The notes beneath the pieces are model-generated. The model made no database searches. It saw only the letters and a program-made list of their open reading frames with translations, and was not told where the DNA came from. A stretch of DNA of 64,000 nucleotides, from positions 1-64,000 of the forward strand of contig NZ_LYPA01000068.1 in NCBI RefSeq assembly GCF_001675045.1, written 5' to 3'. Below, piece by piece: positions 51,352 through 63,368 of the stretch (its first letter is position 1; the number at the start of each line of letters is the position of its first letter). Made by a program: the position numbers and the translations under genes. The DNA is from Paenibacillus oryzae (GTDB taxonomy: Bacteria > Bacillota > Bacilli > Paenibacillales > Paenibacillaceae).

Positions 51352-53214
51352 ATGAACATGAAACGCATCATCGTACTTGGGGGCGGCTACGGCGGAGTAC
51401 TAACAGCCAAAAAGCTGGGCAACAAGCTAAAAAAACAAACCGATTACAAAATTACGCTGATTGACCGCAAGCCCTACCATACACTGCTGACCGAGCTGCA
51501 CGAAGTGGCGGCAAACCGTGTTGAAGAGGATTCCATCAAGATCGACCTTAAAAAGATTTTTTCCGGCTTCAAAAACGTTGATGTCGTCATTGACGATATC
51601 TCCAACATTGACTTTAACGCTCGCAAGCTGCAAGGCGACAAAACCTACGACTATGACTACCTGGTAATCGGAACGGGCAGCAAACCTACCTTCTTCGGTA
51701 TTCCTGGAGCCGACGAGCATGCCTTTACGCTCTGGTCCTACGACGACGCCGTCCGTCTGAAAAACCATACGCAAGAAATGTTCCGCAAGGCAGCCAAAGA
51801 GCGCGATGCCGCTATCCGCAAGGAATTGCTGACTTTCGTAGTTGTAGGCGGCGGTTTTACAGGCGTCGAGATGATTGGCGAGCTGGCCGAATATACCGAG
51901 GAATTGGCTAAGGAGCACTATATCGATCGTTCCGAGGTTTCCCTGCACGTAGCCGATATGGTTGACAAGATCCTCCCGATTCTTCCTGAAAAGTTAATCC
52001 GCAAGGCGGAGAAACGCCTTCGCAAAATGAACGTAAACATTATTACGAGCTCCAAAATTACGGAGGTTAAAGAAAGCGGCGTTGTATTAAACGGCAAAGA
52101 AATTGCCTCCAAAACCGTCATCTGGACCGCCGGCGTCGAAGGCTCCGATCTTGCAGGCAACGTGGATGTTGAGCAAAAAGGGCGCAAACGCATTCTGACC
52201 AACGATAAGCTGCAGGTTCCGGCTCACGAAGAGGTTTATGTCGTAGGCGACAACATCTTCTTTATTCCAGAGGGCGCAACGGCTCCCGTGCCACAAATGG
52301 TTGAAAACGCCGAGCTGGCAGCACCGCTTATCGCCCATAACATTGTGGCCGACATTCGCAAAACAGAGAAAAAATCGTATAAGCCGACCTTCCACGGCAC
52401 CATGGTTTGCATCGGCAGCCGCTACGGCGTAGCTAACGTAGGCATGCCGGGCAAAATGTTCCAAATGAGCGGAATTTTCGCCATGGCGGTTAAACATCTC
52501 ATCAATATGGTTTATTTGTTCCAGGTTTGCGGCTTCAACAAAGTGTACCATTATTTGCTTCATGAAATCTTCCATGTCCATAATAATCGCAGCTTGGTTG
52601 GCGGCCATTTCGCCAAACGTTCGCCGAACTTCTGGCTTTTCCCGCTTCGCGTTATGGCAGGCTGGCTGTGGTTCAAGCAAGGATGGGACAAAATTCATAA
52701 AATCATCGAAAATCCGGATCACATCTTCCTGATTCCAGCAAAAGCGGCTGACGGCGTATCCGGCGCATCGGTAGCGGCAGAAGGCGCTGCGGATGCGGTA
52801 ACAGCAGCATCGGATTATACAGCAAGCGCCGTAACTGCGCTTCCCGTGCCTGACTTTATGAAGTCGATGGTTGACTGGTCCATGGATCTTATGTTCTACA
52901 ATAGCGACGGCGGCTATACCTGGATGGCGTATGTGTTCCAAGGCGGCATGGTCTGCGCCGAGCTGATAGTAGGCGCATTGCTCATCCTCGGTCTGTTCAC
53001 CGCTCCTGCCGCGGTTGTTTCCGTAGCGATGGCTATTATGGTTTGGGTGTCCGGCATGGCGCCAAGCGATATGATCTGGTACATGGCTGGCGGCGTGGCA
53101 TTGATCGGCGGATCGGGCAGCACGCTTGGTCTGGACTACTACGTTTATCCTAGACTCAAAAAGATCTGGAAAAAGCTTCCGATCGTTAAACGCTGGTACC
53201 TGTATACGGACTAA
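51352..53214 (+). CDS. ndh2: Type II NADH dehydrogenase with C-terminal membrane extension
   Basis: A 620-residue protein. Residues 1-400 form a type II NADH:quinone oxidoreductase with FAD-binding GGGYGG, the NAD-binding VVVGGGFTGVEMIGEL and a C-terminal FAD contact (AYEEVYVVGD-like). The last 180 residues add an alanine-rich linker and DoxX-like membrane helices (FQGGMVCAELIVGALLILG and on). This long form is the one encoded in Listeria-type flavin-based electron transfer loci, where it feeds a dedicated demethylmenaquinone pool. ATG 51358 is an alternative start. Confidence 0.88.
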   Translation: MNMKRIIVLGGGYGGVLTAKKLGNKLKKQTDYKITLIDRKPYHTLLTELHEVAANRVEEDSIKIDLKKIFSGFKNVDVVIDDISNIDFNARKLQGDKTYDYDYLVIGTGSKPTFFGIPGADEHAFTLWSYDDAVRLKNHTQEMFRKAAKERDAAIRKELLTFVVVGGGFTGVEMIGELAEYTEELAKEHYIDRSEVSLHVADMVDKILPILPEKLIRKAEKRLRKMNVNIITSSKITEVKESGVVLNGKEIASKTVIWTAGVEGSDLAGNVDVEQKGRKRILTNDKLQVPAHEEVYVVGDNIFFIPEGATAPVPQMVENAELAAPLIAHNIVADIRKTEKKSYKPTFHGTMVCIGSRYGVANVGMPGKMFQMSGIFAMAVKHLINMVYLFQVCGFNKVYHYLLHEIFHVHNNRSLVGGHFAKRSPNFWLFPLRVMAGWLWFKQGWDKIHKIIENPDHIFLIPAKAADGVSGASVAAEGAADAVTAASDYTASAVTALPVPDFMKSMVDWSMDLMFYNSDGGYTWMAYVFQGGMVCAELIVGALLILGLFTAPAAVVSVAMAIMVWVSGMAPSDMIWYMAGGVALIGGSGSTLGLDYYVYPRLKKIWKKLPIVKRWYLYTD

Positions 53215-53291
53215 AGGCACATTTCAATTGTCCGGTTTGCAATAAAACTGGATTTTCAACCAGGATTACGAGATAATGGGGAGTGGTATAG

Positions 53292-53738
53292 ATGACAGCC
53301 AAGATAACGCTTCTGAATGATACGATCGCCATGCTGCGACAGCATATCGACAGAGGAACGTCAATCGCAATGGAAGACGGCACCATGGACGAGTTGGTGC
53401 AGGAAGCCGTCGCCCTGGTAGAATCGTATCGTCTTGCCGCTTCCCGCAAAGTGACCGTTCTTGGCTGCTACATGCTGATCAGGCACGCTGTCAGAAAACA
53501 TCGGGATTTGGCGCTGCTTGACAACGAAGCATTAACGCGGAGCATTCTTGAAGGCGATTATTTGTACGGCATGCTGTATCGTTTGGCGTCGGGACGCAAG
53601 GAGCTGATGCTCATGCAGCATTTGACTCCCTTCTACAAGAAGCTGCAGCTGGCGCTGCTGGAGGGTCAGCATCCCCGTCAATTGATGGCCGAGCTTAACG
53701 AGATGCTTCGTCTCTATCTCAACAAGCAATGTGCATAA
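53292..53738 (+). CDS. HepS-like accessory protein of prenyl diphosphate synthase
   Basis: A 148-residue, all-helical protein. The segment LEGDYLYGMLYRLASGRKELMLMQ resembles the core of heptaprenyl diphosphate synthase component I (HepS), though the protein is shorter than Bacillus HepS (about 250). It ends by overlapping the ribosome site of the synthase gene, so the two are coupled. It probably forms the small regulatory subunit with the next product. Confidence 0.55.
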   Translation: MTAKITLLNDTIAMLRQHIDRGTSIAMEDGTMDELVQEAVALVESYRLAASRKVTVLGCYMLIRHAVRKHRDLALLDNEALTRSILEGDYLYGMLYRLASGRKELMLMQHLTPFYKKLQLALLEGQHPRQLMAELNEMLRLYLNKQCA

Positions 53739-53751
53739 GGAGGACGGTCAT

Positions 53752-54753
53752 ATGAAGCTGTACGATCAGCTTGGAATCAACCTGGACGAGATTGACCGTA
53801 CGCTGTGCAATGTATTGGAGAGCGATTCCTCGCTCTCCTTTTCTGCGTCTTCGGTCAAAGAGCACGGACTTTCTCTCGTGCAGGCAGGCGGCAAAAGACT
53901 GCGGCCCGTTATGGCGATTATCGGCGGCCGTTTTGGCCAGGCGGAGCGTTACCCATACGTCCTGAAGGCAGCAGCCGTGCTGGAATACATCCATACGGCT
54001 TCGCTCATTCATGACGATATTATCGACCAGTCTCCCCTGCGCCGCGGCCAGCCTACGCTACACACCTTGACAGGCGTGCCCAAGGCGGTGCTGATTGCCA
54101 ATTATATGATGGCGCGCGCGGTTGAATGGGCTACCGAAACGCCAGAGCTTGATTCCTCGGGACAAGCCCGTTCGGAGGAAGAGCTTGAACGGATCTCCTC
54201 CCTCGCCTCCGTCATTACGGAGCTTTGTTTAGGCGAATACAGTCAGCTTAGAGATCGTTTTAACTTCGATCTTTCACTTGACGACTACTTGGCCAAAACC
54301 AGAAACAAAACCGCTCTGTTAATGGCTCATTGCCTGAAAGCCGGCGCCGATGCCGCTTATGCGGACGCCGGGCATTCGGAGCTGCTGTTTCAATTCGGGG
54401 AAGCATTGGGCATGGCGTTTCAGATCAAGGACGATGTGCTCGATTTTGCCGAAAAAAAAGAAGCTATTGGCAAGCCCGCAGGAGCCGATCTGCGAAACGG
54501 CATCATCACGCTGCCGGTGCTCTACGCGATGGAAGACCCCGCTTTGCGCCAGGAGATTGTTGCTTTAAGCGCGGAATGTCCGCAGGAAGACTTTGACAGG
54601 GTTATAGCCGCCATCAATGGCACCGATGCGCTGGAGCGCTCGCTAAAGCTGGCGCAGGACTATACGGACAAAGCAGCTCAAGCCGCTGAGCGCCTTGCAC
54701 CGCATCCCGCAGCAGTCCATTTGACGACACTCATTCACTATTTTGCAAAATAA
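53752..54753 (+). CDS. Polyprenyl diphosphate synthase (DmkB/HepT-like)
   Basis: A protein of 333 residues of the trans-isoprenyl diphosphate synthase family. Both aspartate motifs are present: HDDIIDQSPLRRG and QIKDDVLDF, plus GGKRLRP. It elongates farnesyl diphosphate for quinone side chains. In flavin-based electron transfer loci the corresponding gene (dmkB) supplies a dedicated demethylmenaquinone. ATG 53752 follows AAGGAGG. No DHNA prenyltransferase (dmkA) is in the window. Confidence 0.88.
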   Translation: MKLYDQLGINLDEIDRTLCNVLESDSSLSFSASSVKEHGLSLVQAGGKRLRPVMAIIGGRFGQAERYPYVLKAAAVLEYIHTASLIHDDIIDQSPLRRGQPTLHTLTGVPKAVLIANYMMARAVEWATETPELDSSGQARSEEELERISSLASVITELCLGEYSQLRDRFNFDLSLDDYLAKTRNKTALLMAHCLKAGADAAYADAGHSELLFQFGEALGMAFQIKDDVLDFAEKKEAIGKPAGADLRNGIITLPVLYAMEDPALRQEIVALSAECPQEDFDRVIAAINGTDALERSLKLAQDYTDKAAQAAERLAPHPAAVHLTTLIHYFAK

Positions 54754-54828
54754 AACGGAATTACTTATCATTACTGCAAACTTGCTTCGGACAAGTTGAA
54801 CTAAAAGGTCAACGAAAAGGGCTACAAC

Positions 54829-54882
54829 AAAAAGCAAACTCCGGGAATGCCATATGATTGGCGTTCCTTGAGTTTGCTTTTT
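54829..54882. terminator. Strong bidirectional terminator between convergent operons
   Basis: AAAAGCAAACTC (54830-54841) pairs with GAGTTTGCTTTT (54870-54881), extended inward by GGAA/TTCC and GCC/GGC. A- and T-runs flank both sides. It separates the prenyl synthase (plus) from ecfT (minus). Confidence 0.9.
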
Positions 54883-54919
54883 AGTTTGGTTTTTTAGGTT
54901 GCCGGGGCGCAATGTCCCT

Positions 54920-55711
54920 CTATAGCAAAATGCCTGCCGTTACGGGAAGAGCAAAGGATAGCAGGAACAACGTATCCCTGGAGGACCATTGAAGCGCCCG
55001 GTACGAGGTTCGGGCCACGCCCAGCCGATAGCCGCGGGCCTCCATAGAGTCTGCCAGATCTACCGCCCTCCTGAACGAGCCTGCCAGAACAGGCACAAGC
55101 AGCGACAATAGCAGCATCGCCCGTTTGACCAGCGGTTTTTCCGACAGGTTCAAGCCGCGCGCCAGCTGAGCCTTCCAGATTCGCTCCGCTTCCTCGAAGA
55201 CGGTTGGAATAAACCGCAGCGCGATTCCGACCATCAGCGCGATTTTTCCCGGTGAAAGCCCTATAAAGCGCAATGGCATTAGCAAGCTGCCCAAACCTTG
55301 AACCAGTGACTCCGGCCTTGTCGTAAAGGTCAAAATCGCCGCAAATGCAATAAACAAAATCATCCGGGAAGCGGATACGATACCCCGCTCCAGTCCCCCC
55401 GCATACAACGTAAACGGCCCCAGATCAATAAAGCTTTGACCGCTTGTTTCAAACAAAACATGAAATAAAAAAATAAATACGATAATGAACAATAACGGCT
55501 TGATCGCCCTTGCAAACATAGCCAGCGGAATACGGGTGCTCATAATGACGACGGCGGCAAAAAGCAGTAGCGCCAGTATGGAGGCGTAGGAATCCGTTAC
55601 GAAGACGGCGGCCATGAACAAAAGCATGGACGCTGTTTTAGCGCGCGGGTCCAGCCGGTGCACCCAGGAGCTGCCTTCTATATATTTACCGAACACGATT
55701 CTGGATCGCAT
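54920..55711 (-). CDS. ecfT: ECF transporter transmembrane component T
   Basis: A protein of 263 residues with about six membrane helices and the two cytosolic coupling-helix motifs (ARGLNLSEK and MEARGYRLG) that contact the ATPases. EcfT links the EcfA1/A2 ATPases to a substrate-binding S component; here the likely S-type partner is EetB, and the cargo would be a flavin. ATG 55711 is better spaced from GGAG than 55717. It is the last gene of eetA-eetB-ecfA1-ecfA2-ecfT. Confidence 0.87.
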   Translation of the reverse strand: MRSRIVFGKYIEGSSWVHRLDPRAKTASMLLFMAAVFVTDSYASILALLLFAAVVIMSTRIPLAMFARAIKPLLFIIVFIFLFHVLFETSGQSFIDLGPFTLYAGGLERGIVSASRMILFIAFAAILTFTTRPESLVQGLGSLLMPLRFIGLSPGKIALMVGIALRFIPTVFEEAERIWKAQLARGLNLSEKPLVKRAMLLLSLLVPVLAGSFRRAVDLADSMEARGYRLGVARTSYRALQWSSRDTLFLLSFALPVTAGILL

Positions 55712-55735
55712 ACCCATTCTCCTCTCTATACGGGC

Positions 55736-56665
55736 TTACCTGGAGCCGGACAGCGTTTCCGCTATCCAGCGGGCAGCCTCCTTAGGAGACAGCGCGTCCA
55801 TCGGGAGCGGCACCTTCATACTCCGCGCCAGCTCCTCCAGCATGGATAGGTATGGCGGCACGACGATGCCCGCTTCCTCCAGCACATCGCGGCGTCCAAG
55901 CAGCTCTCCCGCCGAACCTTGAAAAACATGCCGGCCTTTGCTAATGACGACAAAATCATCGCCATAAGGCAACACTTCCTCCAGCCGATGCGTCACTATC
56001 AAAATCGTTTTTCCTTCGTCCCGGCAAAGCGCCTTCAGCAAAAGCAGCAGCTCCTCGCGGCTTTGCTGATCCAGCGATGCCGTGGGTTCATCCAGCGCAA
56101 TGACTTGCGGACCCGAAGCCAGCACTGACGCAATGGCCGCTTTTCTCATCTGGCCTCCGCTAAGCTGAAACGGGCTTTTGTCCAGCAGCCCGGCGTCCAG
56201 ATCAACCTCCTTGGCCGCGTTTCGTGCGGCAGCCTCGGCTTCTTGCGGATTACACCCGAAATTAAGCGGGCCAAAGGACAAATCCTGAAGAACCGTTTCT
56301 TCAAAAAGCTGCTTCTCCGGAAATTGAAAAACAAGCCCCGTTTTTTTGCGCAGCTTCAGCAATGAGGCATCCAGCTCCTTTTTTTCTGCTTTGGTGCGCT
56401 TTCGAGGTGTGGTTCCCTCCGGCAAGCCGCCGTTTTCTGCGGCCGCCGCGCCCAGCGTCACGTCACCGCTTGCCACCTTGCCCTCCATCGGCAGGAGCAA
56501 GCCGTTCAAATGCTGGAGCAGCGTAGACTTGCCGGAGCCCGGCGCTCCCAGCACGACGGTAAAGCTGCCTCGTTTTACAGTCAAATTGAATTGCTCCAGC
56601 CCTACGGCCGGCTTGCCGCCGGCATCGGCGTAGCGGTAGGAGACGTTTTCCAGCCTAATGTCCAT
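55736..56665 (-). CDS. ecfA2: ECF transporter ATPase A2
   Basis: A 309-residue ABC ATPase: Walker A GAPGSGKST, signature LSGGQMRKAA, Walker B VIALDEPTAS and switch histidine ILIVTHRLEE. An unusual charged insertion (KRTKAEKKELDASLLKLRKK, about 88-107) lies between Walker A and the Q-loop (GLVFQFPEKQLFEETV). It overlaps ecfA1 by 64 nt. It pairs with EcfA1 to energise the transporter. Confidence 0.88.
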   Translation of the reverse strand: MDIRLENVSYRYADAGGKPAVGLEQFNLTVKRGSFTVVLGAPGSGKSTLLQHLNGLLLPMEGKVASGDVTLGAAAAENGGLPEGTTPRKRTKAEKKELDASLLKLRKKTGLVFQFPEKQLFEETVLQDLSFGPLNFGCNPQEAEAAARNAAKEVDLDAGLLDKSPFQLSGGQMRKAAIASVLASGPQVIALDEPTASLDQQSREELLLLLKALCRDEGKTILIVTHRLEEVLPYGDDFVVISKGRHVFQGSAGELLGRRDVLEEAGIVVPPYLSMLEELARSMKVPLPMDALSPKEAARWIAETLSGSR

Positions 56666-57492
56666 AGTTGCTCCAGCACCTCTCTCTCTGTCAGCGCTTC
56701 CTTGATTGGAAGGCCAAGCGCCTTCAGCTCCCGGCTTAATTGCAGCAGATAAGGCGTTCCAAGGCGGCAGGCCTGCAGCAGCTCAGCATCGCGGAATAGC
56801 TCCTCCGGCTCGCCATCGCCAATTATAGCCCCGCCGCCAAGTGCAATTAGCCGCTCCGCAGCCAGCAGCTCATCCGTATCATGGCTGACGCATACCATCG
56901 TATAACGCTTGCTGCTGTGCATCTCTTTCATAAGCGCCAGCAGCTCGTTTTTGGAGCCTTCATCCAGCATGGAGGTTGCCTCGTCGAACAAAATAAGGCT
57001 AGGCTCCATCGCCAGCACGGAAGCCAGCGCAACACGCTGCTTCTGTCCGCCTGACAGCATTGCGGGGTGGCGGTCCAATAGCGGCGTTACATGCAGCATA
57101 TCGGCGTAATGCTCGACCCGCTGCACCATCTCGTCCCTGGCAAGCTGGCGATTCTCAAGGCCAAAAGCAATATCGTCGCGGACGGTTGCCCCGACAAACT
57201 GATTATCCGGATTGGCAAAAACCGTTCCGATGTCCATCCGGATTTCCCATGAGCGATCAGAAGCAAGCGCATGGCCGTTTATGGCAATGTCGCCGGATGT
57301 TGGCTTCAGCAATCCGTTAACGAGACGAAGCAGCGTCGACTTGCCGCAGCCGTTTGCGCCAGCAATCGCAACCCATTGCCCGGCGGGAATGGTCAAATCA
57401 ATGCCGCTCAAAACGGGGTTTTCCTCCCCGCTCCGGCCAAAAGCAACCTGCCGCAGCGCAATAGCGGGCGGCTTGCCTTGCACATCGTTCAT
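56602..57492 (-). CDS. ecfA1: ECF transporter ATPase A1
   Basis: A protein of 296 residues, ABC ATPase: Walker A GANGCGKST, Q-loop FANPDNQFVGATV, signature LSGGQKQRVALAS, Walker B LILFDEATSM, switch histidine VCVSHDTDE. The start is ATG 57492, overlapping the eetB stop (ATGA) with GGAGGGG upstream; the frame extends to 57555 inside eetB. Energy-coupling module with EcfA2 and EcfT. Confidence 0.88.
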   Translation of the reverse strand: MNDVQGKPPAIALRQVAFGRSGEENPVLSGIDLTIPAGQWVAIAGANGCGKSTLLRLVNGLLKPTSGDIAINGHALASDRSWEIRMDIGTVFANPDNQFVGATVRDDIAFGLENRQLARDEMVQRVEHYADMLHVTPLLDRHPAMLSGGQKQRVALASVLAMEPSLILFDEATSMLDEGSKNELLALMKEMHSSKRYTMVCVSHDTDELLAAERLIALGGGAIIGDGEPEELFRDAELLQACRLGTPYLLQLSRELKALGLPIKEALTEREVLEQLWTLGWKTSPTATPMPAASRP

Positions 57493-58070
57493 GACGCATT
57501 CCCCTCCGCTTCCGCCCCTGTCTCTCCTCTTGTCCCCTTCATCGCAGTCAGCCATTGCACTCTGCTTAACGAATCAATCAGCTTGCCGCAAACCACGCCA
57601 ACAAATACGCCTGTAACGACGCCGGAAACCAGCAGGAAAGGCAAATAATAAAAGATTTTTGTTGTGCCAAGCACTAATGACGCAGCGCCAAGCTGCCCCA
57701 GATTATGGGCTACGCCGCCCACTACGCTGACGGCTATCAGACTAAACGCGCCTCTCCCTAGCCTTAGCATAATGAGCATAATCAAAAAGCTGCCCAATGC
57801 GCCCAGCAGGCTGAAAATAAAGGTCGAAAAGCTCCCCAATATAAACGACGTCAACACCGTTTTGAGCAAAATAAGACTAAGCGCGTCCCTGGCGCTGAAC
57901 ACATAAAGGCAGGTCAGCACCATGATGTTGCCCAGCCCCAGCTTGGCTCCAGGGATAGCGACAGCAAACGGGATCAGGGATTCCACAATGCCAAGCACAA
58001 CTGCAACCGATGCAAAAATAGCAATAAGTACCGTTCTTCGAAGCTCGTCTTCCTTAGGATACGAAAGCAT
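57489..58070 (-). CDS. eetB: EetB-like membrane protein (Gx transporter/HepS-I annotated family)
   Basis: A protein of 193 residues with five or six hydrophobic helices, rich in Gly (AIPGAKLGLGNIMVL, FSLLGALGSFLIM, GVAHNLGQLGAA), the pattern of the Gx transporter family and of ECF S components. In Listeria the homologue EetB is required for extracellular electron transfer together with EetA. ATG 58070 is 8 nt from GGGG; ATG 58079 abuts it. It overlaps eetA by 17 nt. Confidence 0.8.
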   Translation of the reverse strand: MLSYPKEDELRRTVLIAIFASVAVVLGIVESLIPFAVAIPGAKLGLGNIMVLTCLYVFSARDALSLILLKTVLTSFILGSFSTFIFSLLGALGSFLIMLIMLRLGRGAFSLIAVSVVGGVAHNLGQLGAASLVLGTTKIFYYLPFLLVSGVVTGVFVGVVCGKLIDSLSRVQWLTAMKGTRGETGAEAEGNAS

Positions 58071-58455
58071 CGACTTCATCCCCGCTTCCCGCAGGACCCG
58101 TTATTTCAACAAAAATGCGGTTGGGCAAACAAACGATATGTTGGCCTTTATGTCCAATGTGGCCAAAACCGAGGCAAAGCTGGTCGGGACAATCCGCCTC
58201 TACCATTTCAATTCCGTGCTCCGACACACGCAGCAAATTGTAGCCGCGGCTGGTACGGATTTCGATATCCTGGGTCTCCTCTGTCAGCTCCACCGTCTGA
58301 TAATGCTCCCCATTAACCGATATTTCAGCTGTTGATGCCGCAGATGCCGTATCTTCCTTACTATTGAATAAAAGGGGGACGATAAACCATGCCATTACGG
58401 CAAGCAGCACCGCATAGATGATCAAATCGCCCGCTCTAACCTTTTTCTTTTTCAT
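58054..58455 (-). CDS. eetA: EetA-like NusG domain II protein
   Basis: A 133-residue protein with one N-terminal membrane helix (LIIYAVLLAVMAWFIVPLLF) and an extracytoplasmic NusG domain II: a beta barrel with the conserved ADCPDQLC...GHKGQHIVCLPNRI. This is the architecture of EetA in flavin-based electron transfer loci. First gene of the minus-strand operon, divergent from apbE over 223 nt. Confidence 0.82.
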   Translation of the reverse strand: MKKKKVRAGDLIIYAVLLAVMAWFIVPLLFNSKEDTASAASTAEISVNGEHYQTVELTEETQDIEIRTSRGYNLLRVSEHGIEMVEADCPDQLCLGFGHIGHKGQHIVCLPNRIFVEITGPAGSGDEVDAFVS

Positions 58456-58678
58456 TATGCCGCCTCCTCTGATCTCATTTAGCTCAGACGCTTATACAGA
58501 CAAGCTTATGGAGTCTGCTGCGATCTGTTCGCCCTGGTGCGTTTGCGGACATTTTGCTCTATAATTTCATTATGATTTCAGCGCTTCCGGGGCACTATGA
58601 TATTCGTCACATATGGATGTTGTGTCATTTGATACTGTTAAGACAACACTATAAGGACGACGAAAGAGGGATTTCGGT

Positions 58679-59743
58679 ATGGGCAAAAGAATACGAATGC
58701 CGTTGTTCATTGTTATGCTGGCCGTTATGATCGCCGCTGCCGGCTGCTCGGGGGGAAATAAGGAGACGCAATCTGCAACAGAAACGTTGACGCCAAAGGC
58801 TGAAACGTATTTTATCTTCGATACCATCGTAACATTGCGTGTTTATGATGACAAGATGACCAAAACTCATTTCGACGAGGTAAAAGCGCTGCTTCAGGAA
58901 ATCGACGGCCAGATGAATCGCCAGCAGGAAAACAGCGAAATCGGCCAGGTTAACAAAAATGCCGGGGTCGCCCCTGTAAACGTTTCGCCGCAAACGATGA
59001 AGGTGGTCAAAAGAGCGCTTTATTACGCTTCCATCAGCGATGCCATGTTTGATCCTTCCATTGGCCCCATCGTTGATTTATGGGGCGTGGGCAGCGACCA
59101 CGCCGCCGTTCCGTCGCAGGAGGCCATTAACGAGCGCAAGGCTCTGGTCAACTATAAGGATATTACTATAGACGAAGCCAACAGCACCATCAAGCTGGAA
59201 AAGCCGGGCATGATTATCGATTTGGGAGCGATCGCCAAGGGATATGCGGCAGACGTAATGGCGGCATACTTAAAGGAAAAAGGGTTCAAAAGCGCCATCA
59301 TCGATCTTGGCGGCAACGTGCTTGCCATGGGAGCCAAGCCCGGCGGAGGCGATTGGCGGATCGGCATTCAGACGCCGGAGGAAGCGCGCGGCAACCATTT
59401 GGGCGTGCTGCCCGTCAAGGACAAAACGATTGTCACCTCGGGCGTTTATGAGCGCTATTTTGAAGAAAACGGAAAAATGTATCATCATTTAATGGACGGA
59501 AGAACGGGCTACCCCGTCGATAAGGACTTGCTGAGCGTTACGGTTGTCACTGATGTTTCCATGAACGCTGACGCCTTGTCCACCGCCGCATTTGCTTACG
59601 GGGTCGAAAAAGGAATGCAATTTATCGAGGAACAGGAAAACGCGGAAGCAATATTTGTAACAACAGAGCATGACGTCTATTTGACAAGCGGGCTAAAAGG
59701 AGTCTTTCAACTAACTAGCGACCAATTCCATTTAGCGAACTAA
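58679..59743 (+). CDS. apbE: FAD:protein FMN transferase (ApbE/FmnB-like lipoprotein)
   Basis: A 354-residue protein with signal peptide and lipobox (IAAAGCSGG). ApbE motifs are intact: a flavin-binding GAIAKGYAAD, LGGNVLAMG, VTSGVYERYF, HHLMDGRTGYPV and the metal-binding MNADALSTAAF. It attaches FMN covalently to threonine of FMN_bind proteins, here most likely the PplA-like lipoprotein. AGAGGG lies 7 nt before the ATG. It faces away from the eetA operon. Confidence 0.92.
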   Translation: MGKRIRMPLFIVMLAVMIAAAGCSGGNKETQSATETLTPKAETYFIFDTIVTLRVYDDKMTKTHFDEVKALLQEIDGQMNRQQENSEIGQVNKNAGVAPVNVSPQTMKVVKRALYYASISDAMFDPSIGPIVDLWGVGSDHAAVPSQEAINERKALVNYKDITIDEANSTIKLEKPGMIIDLGAIAKGYAADVMAAYLKEKGFKSAIIDLGGNVLAMGAKPGGGDWRIGIQTPEEARGNHLGVLPVKDKTIVTSGVYERYFEENGKMYHHLMDGRTGYPVDKDLLSVTVVTDVSMNADALSTAAFAYGVEKGMQFIEEQENAEAIFVTTEHDVYLTSGLKGVFQLTSDQFHLAN

Positions 59744-59820
59744 AGGGGACGCGACTGCCCGGCCATTCGATGAATTCCATTTAATGAACTAAGGAGGCGC
59801 GTCGGTTCGGACATTCATGA
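59724..59820 (+). repeat. Adjacent tandem duplication of the apbE 3' end
   Basis: A 49-nt unit (59724-59772), containing the last codons and stop of apbE, is followed immediately by an imperfect second copy (59773-59820). Both begin AATTCCATTTA and include GAACTAA and a CATTC end. The second copy keeps the stop-like TAA but differs at several bases, so the duplication is not recent. Confidence 0.7.
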
Positions 59821-59856
59821 CCGTTAGAGCCCCCTTTTTGATGAAAAACCAATTCC

Positions 59857-59987
59857 AAAGGACACCGGTGACCGTAAAAGCTTGTTTTTGCCCTCTAAAT
59901 GTGATTTTTGAGCGTTTAAAGGACATCGGTGACCGTTGGCCGCAGCGAATCCAGCCATTTGATGTTCTGGCGGCCAAAAGTGACCGT
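59857..59987 (+). repeat. Direct repeats with GTGACCGT core downstream of apbE
   Basis: AAAGGACACCGGTGACCGT (59857-59875) recurs as AAAGGACATCGGTGACCGT (59918-59936), 61 bp apart, and GTGACCGT again at 59980-59987; ATGACCGT occurs at 59817-59824. The 59744-60076 interval has no credible gene. These may be binding sites or remnants of a small intergenic repeat family. Confidence 0.6.
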
Positions 59988-60076
59988 TAACCGGGGAACG
60001 GCAACGAGCGCGGGAACAGCGGTCAGTGTCGATGTTATTGACGAATGAGTTAGCATTATGAATGCTATTGATGCAC

Positions 60077-60123
60077 AAAAAGATGACCCCGCCCACTTTT
60101 ATAGTGGTTTGAGGTCATCTTTT
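60077..60123. terminator. Bidirectional terminator between apbE and lacZ
   Basis: AAAAGATGACC (60077-60087) pairs with GGTCATCTTTT (60113-60123), with an inner CCAC/GTGG pairing. It sits between the plus-strand apbE region and the minus-strand lacZ gene. Confidence 0.85.
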
Positions 60124-60211
60124 ATATTTGAGAACTTTTTTATTTGAGAATTTTTATATTTTAGGACCGGATATGATGGAAACCCGGGATGAACGCGGGA
60201 TGTATTCCGGT

Positions 60212-63286
<3,075 letters not shown>

Positions 63287-63368
63287 TCATTATAGAGGTG
63301 AGCTATGATCGGAAGGAAGGAACAAAAACGACATTAAACCGCACAAAATGGACAAGGAGAAATTCTTT

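Noticed and set aside
52087..53220. 377-codon minus-strand ORF opposite ndh2
   Set aside because: It is an antisense shadow of the strongly coding ndh2 frame in GC-rich DNA; it has no ribosome site and no family resemblance. The same applies to 50341-51150, 61484-62209 and 62222-63022.
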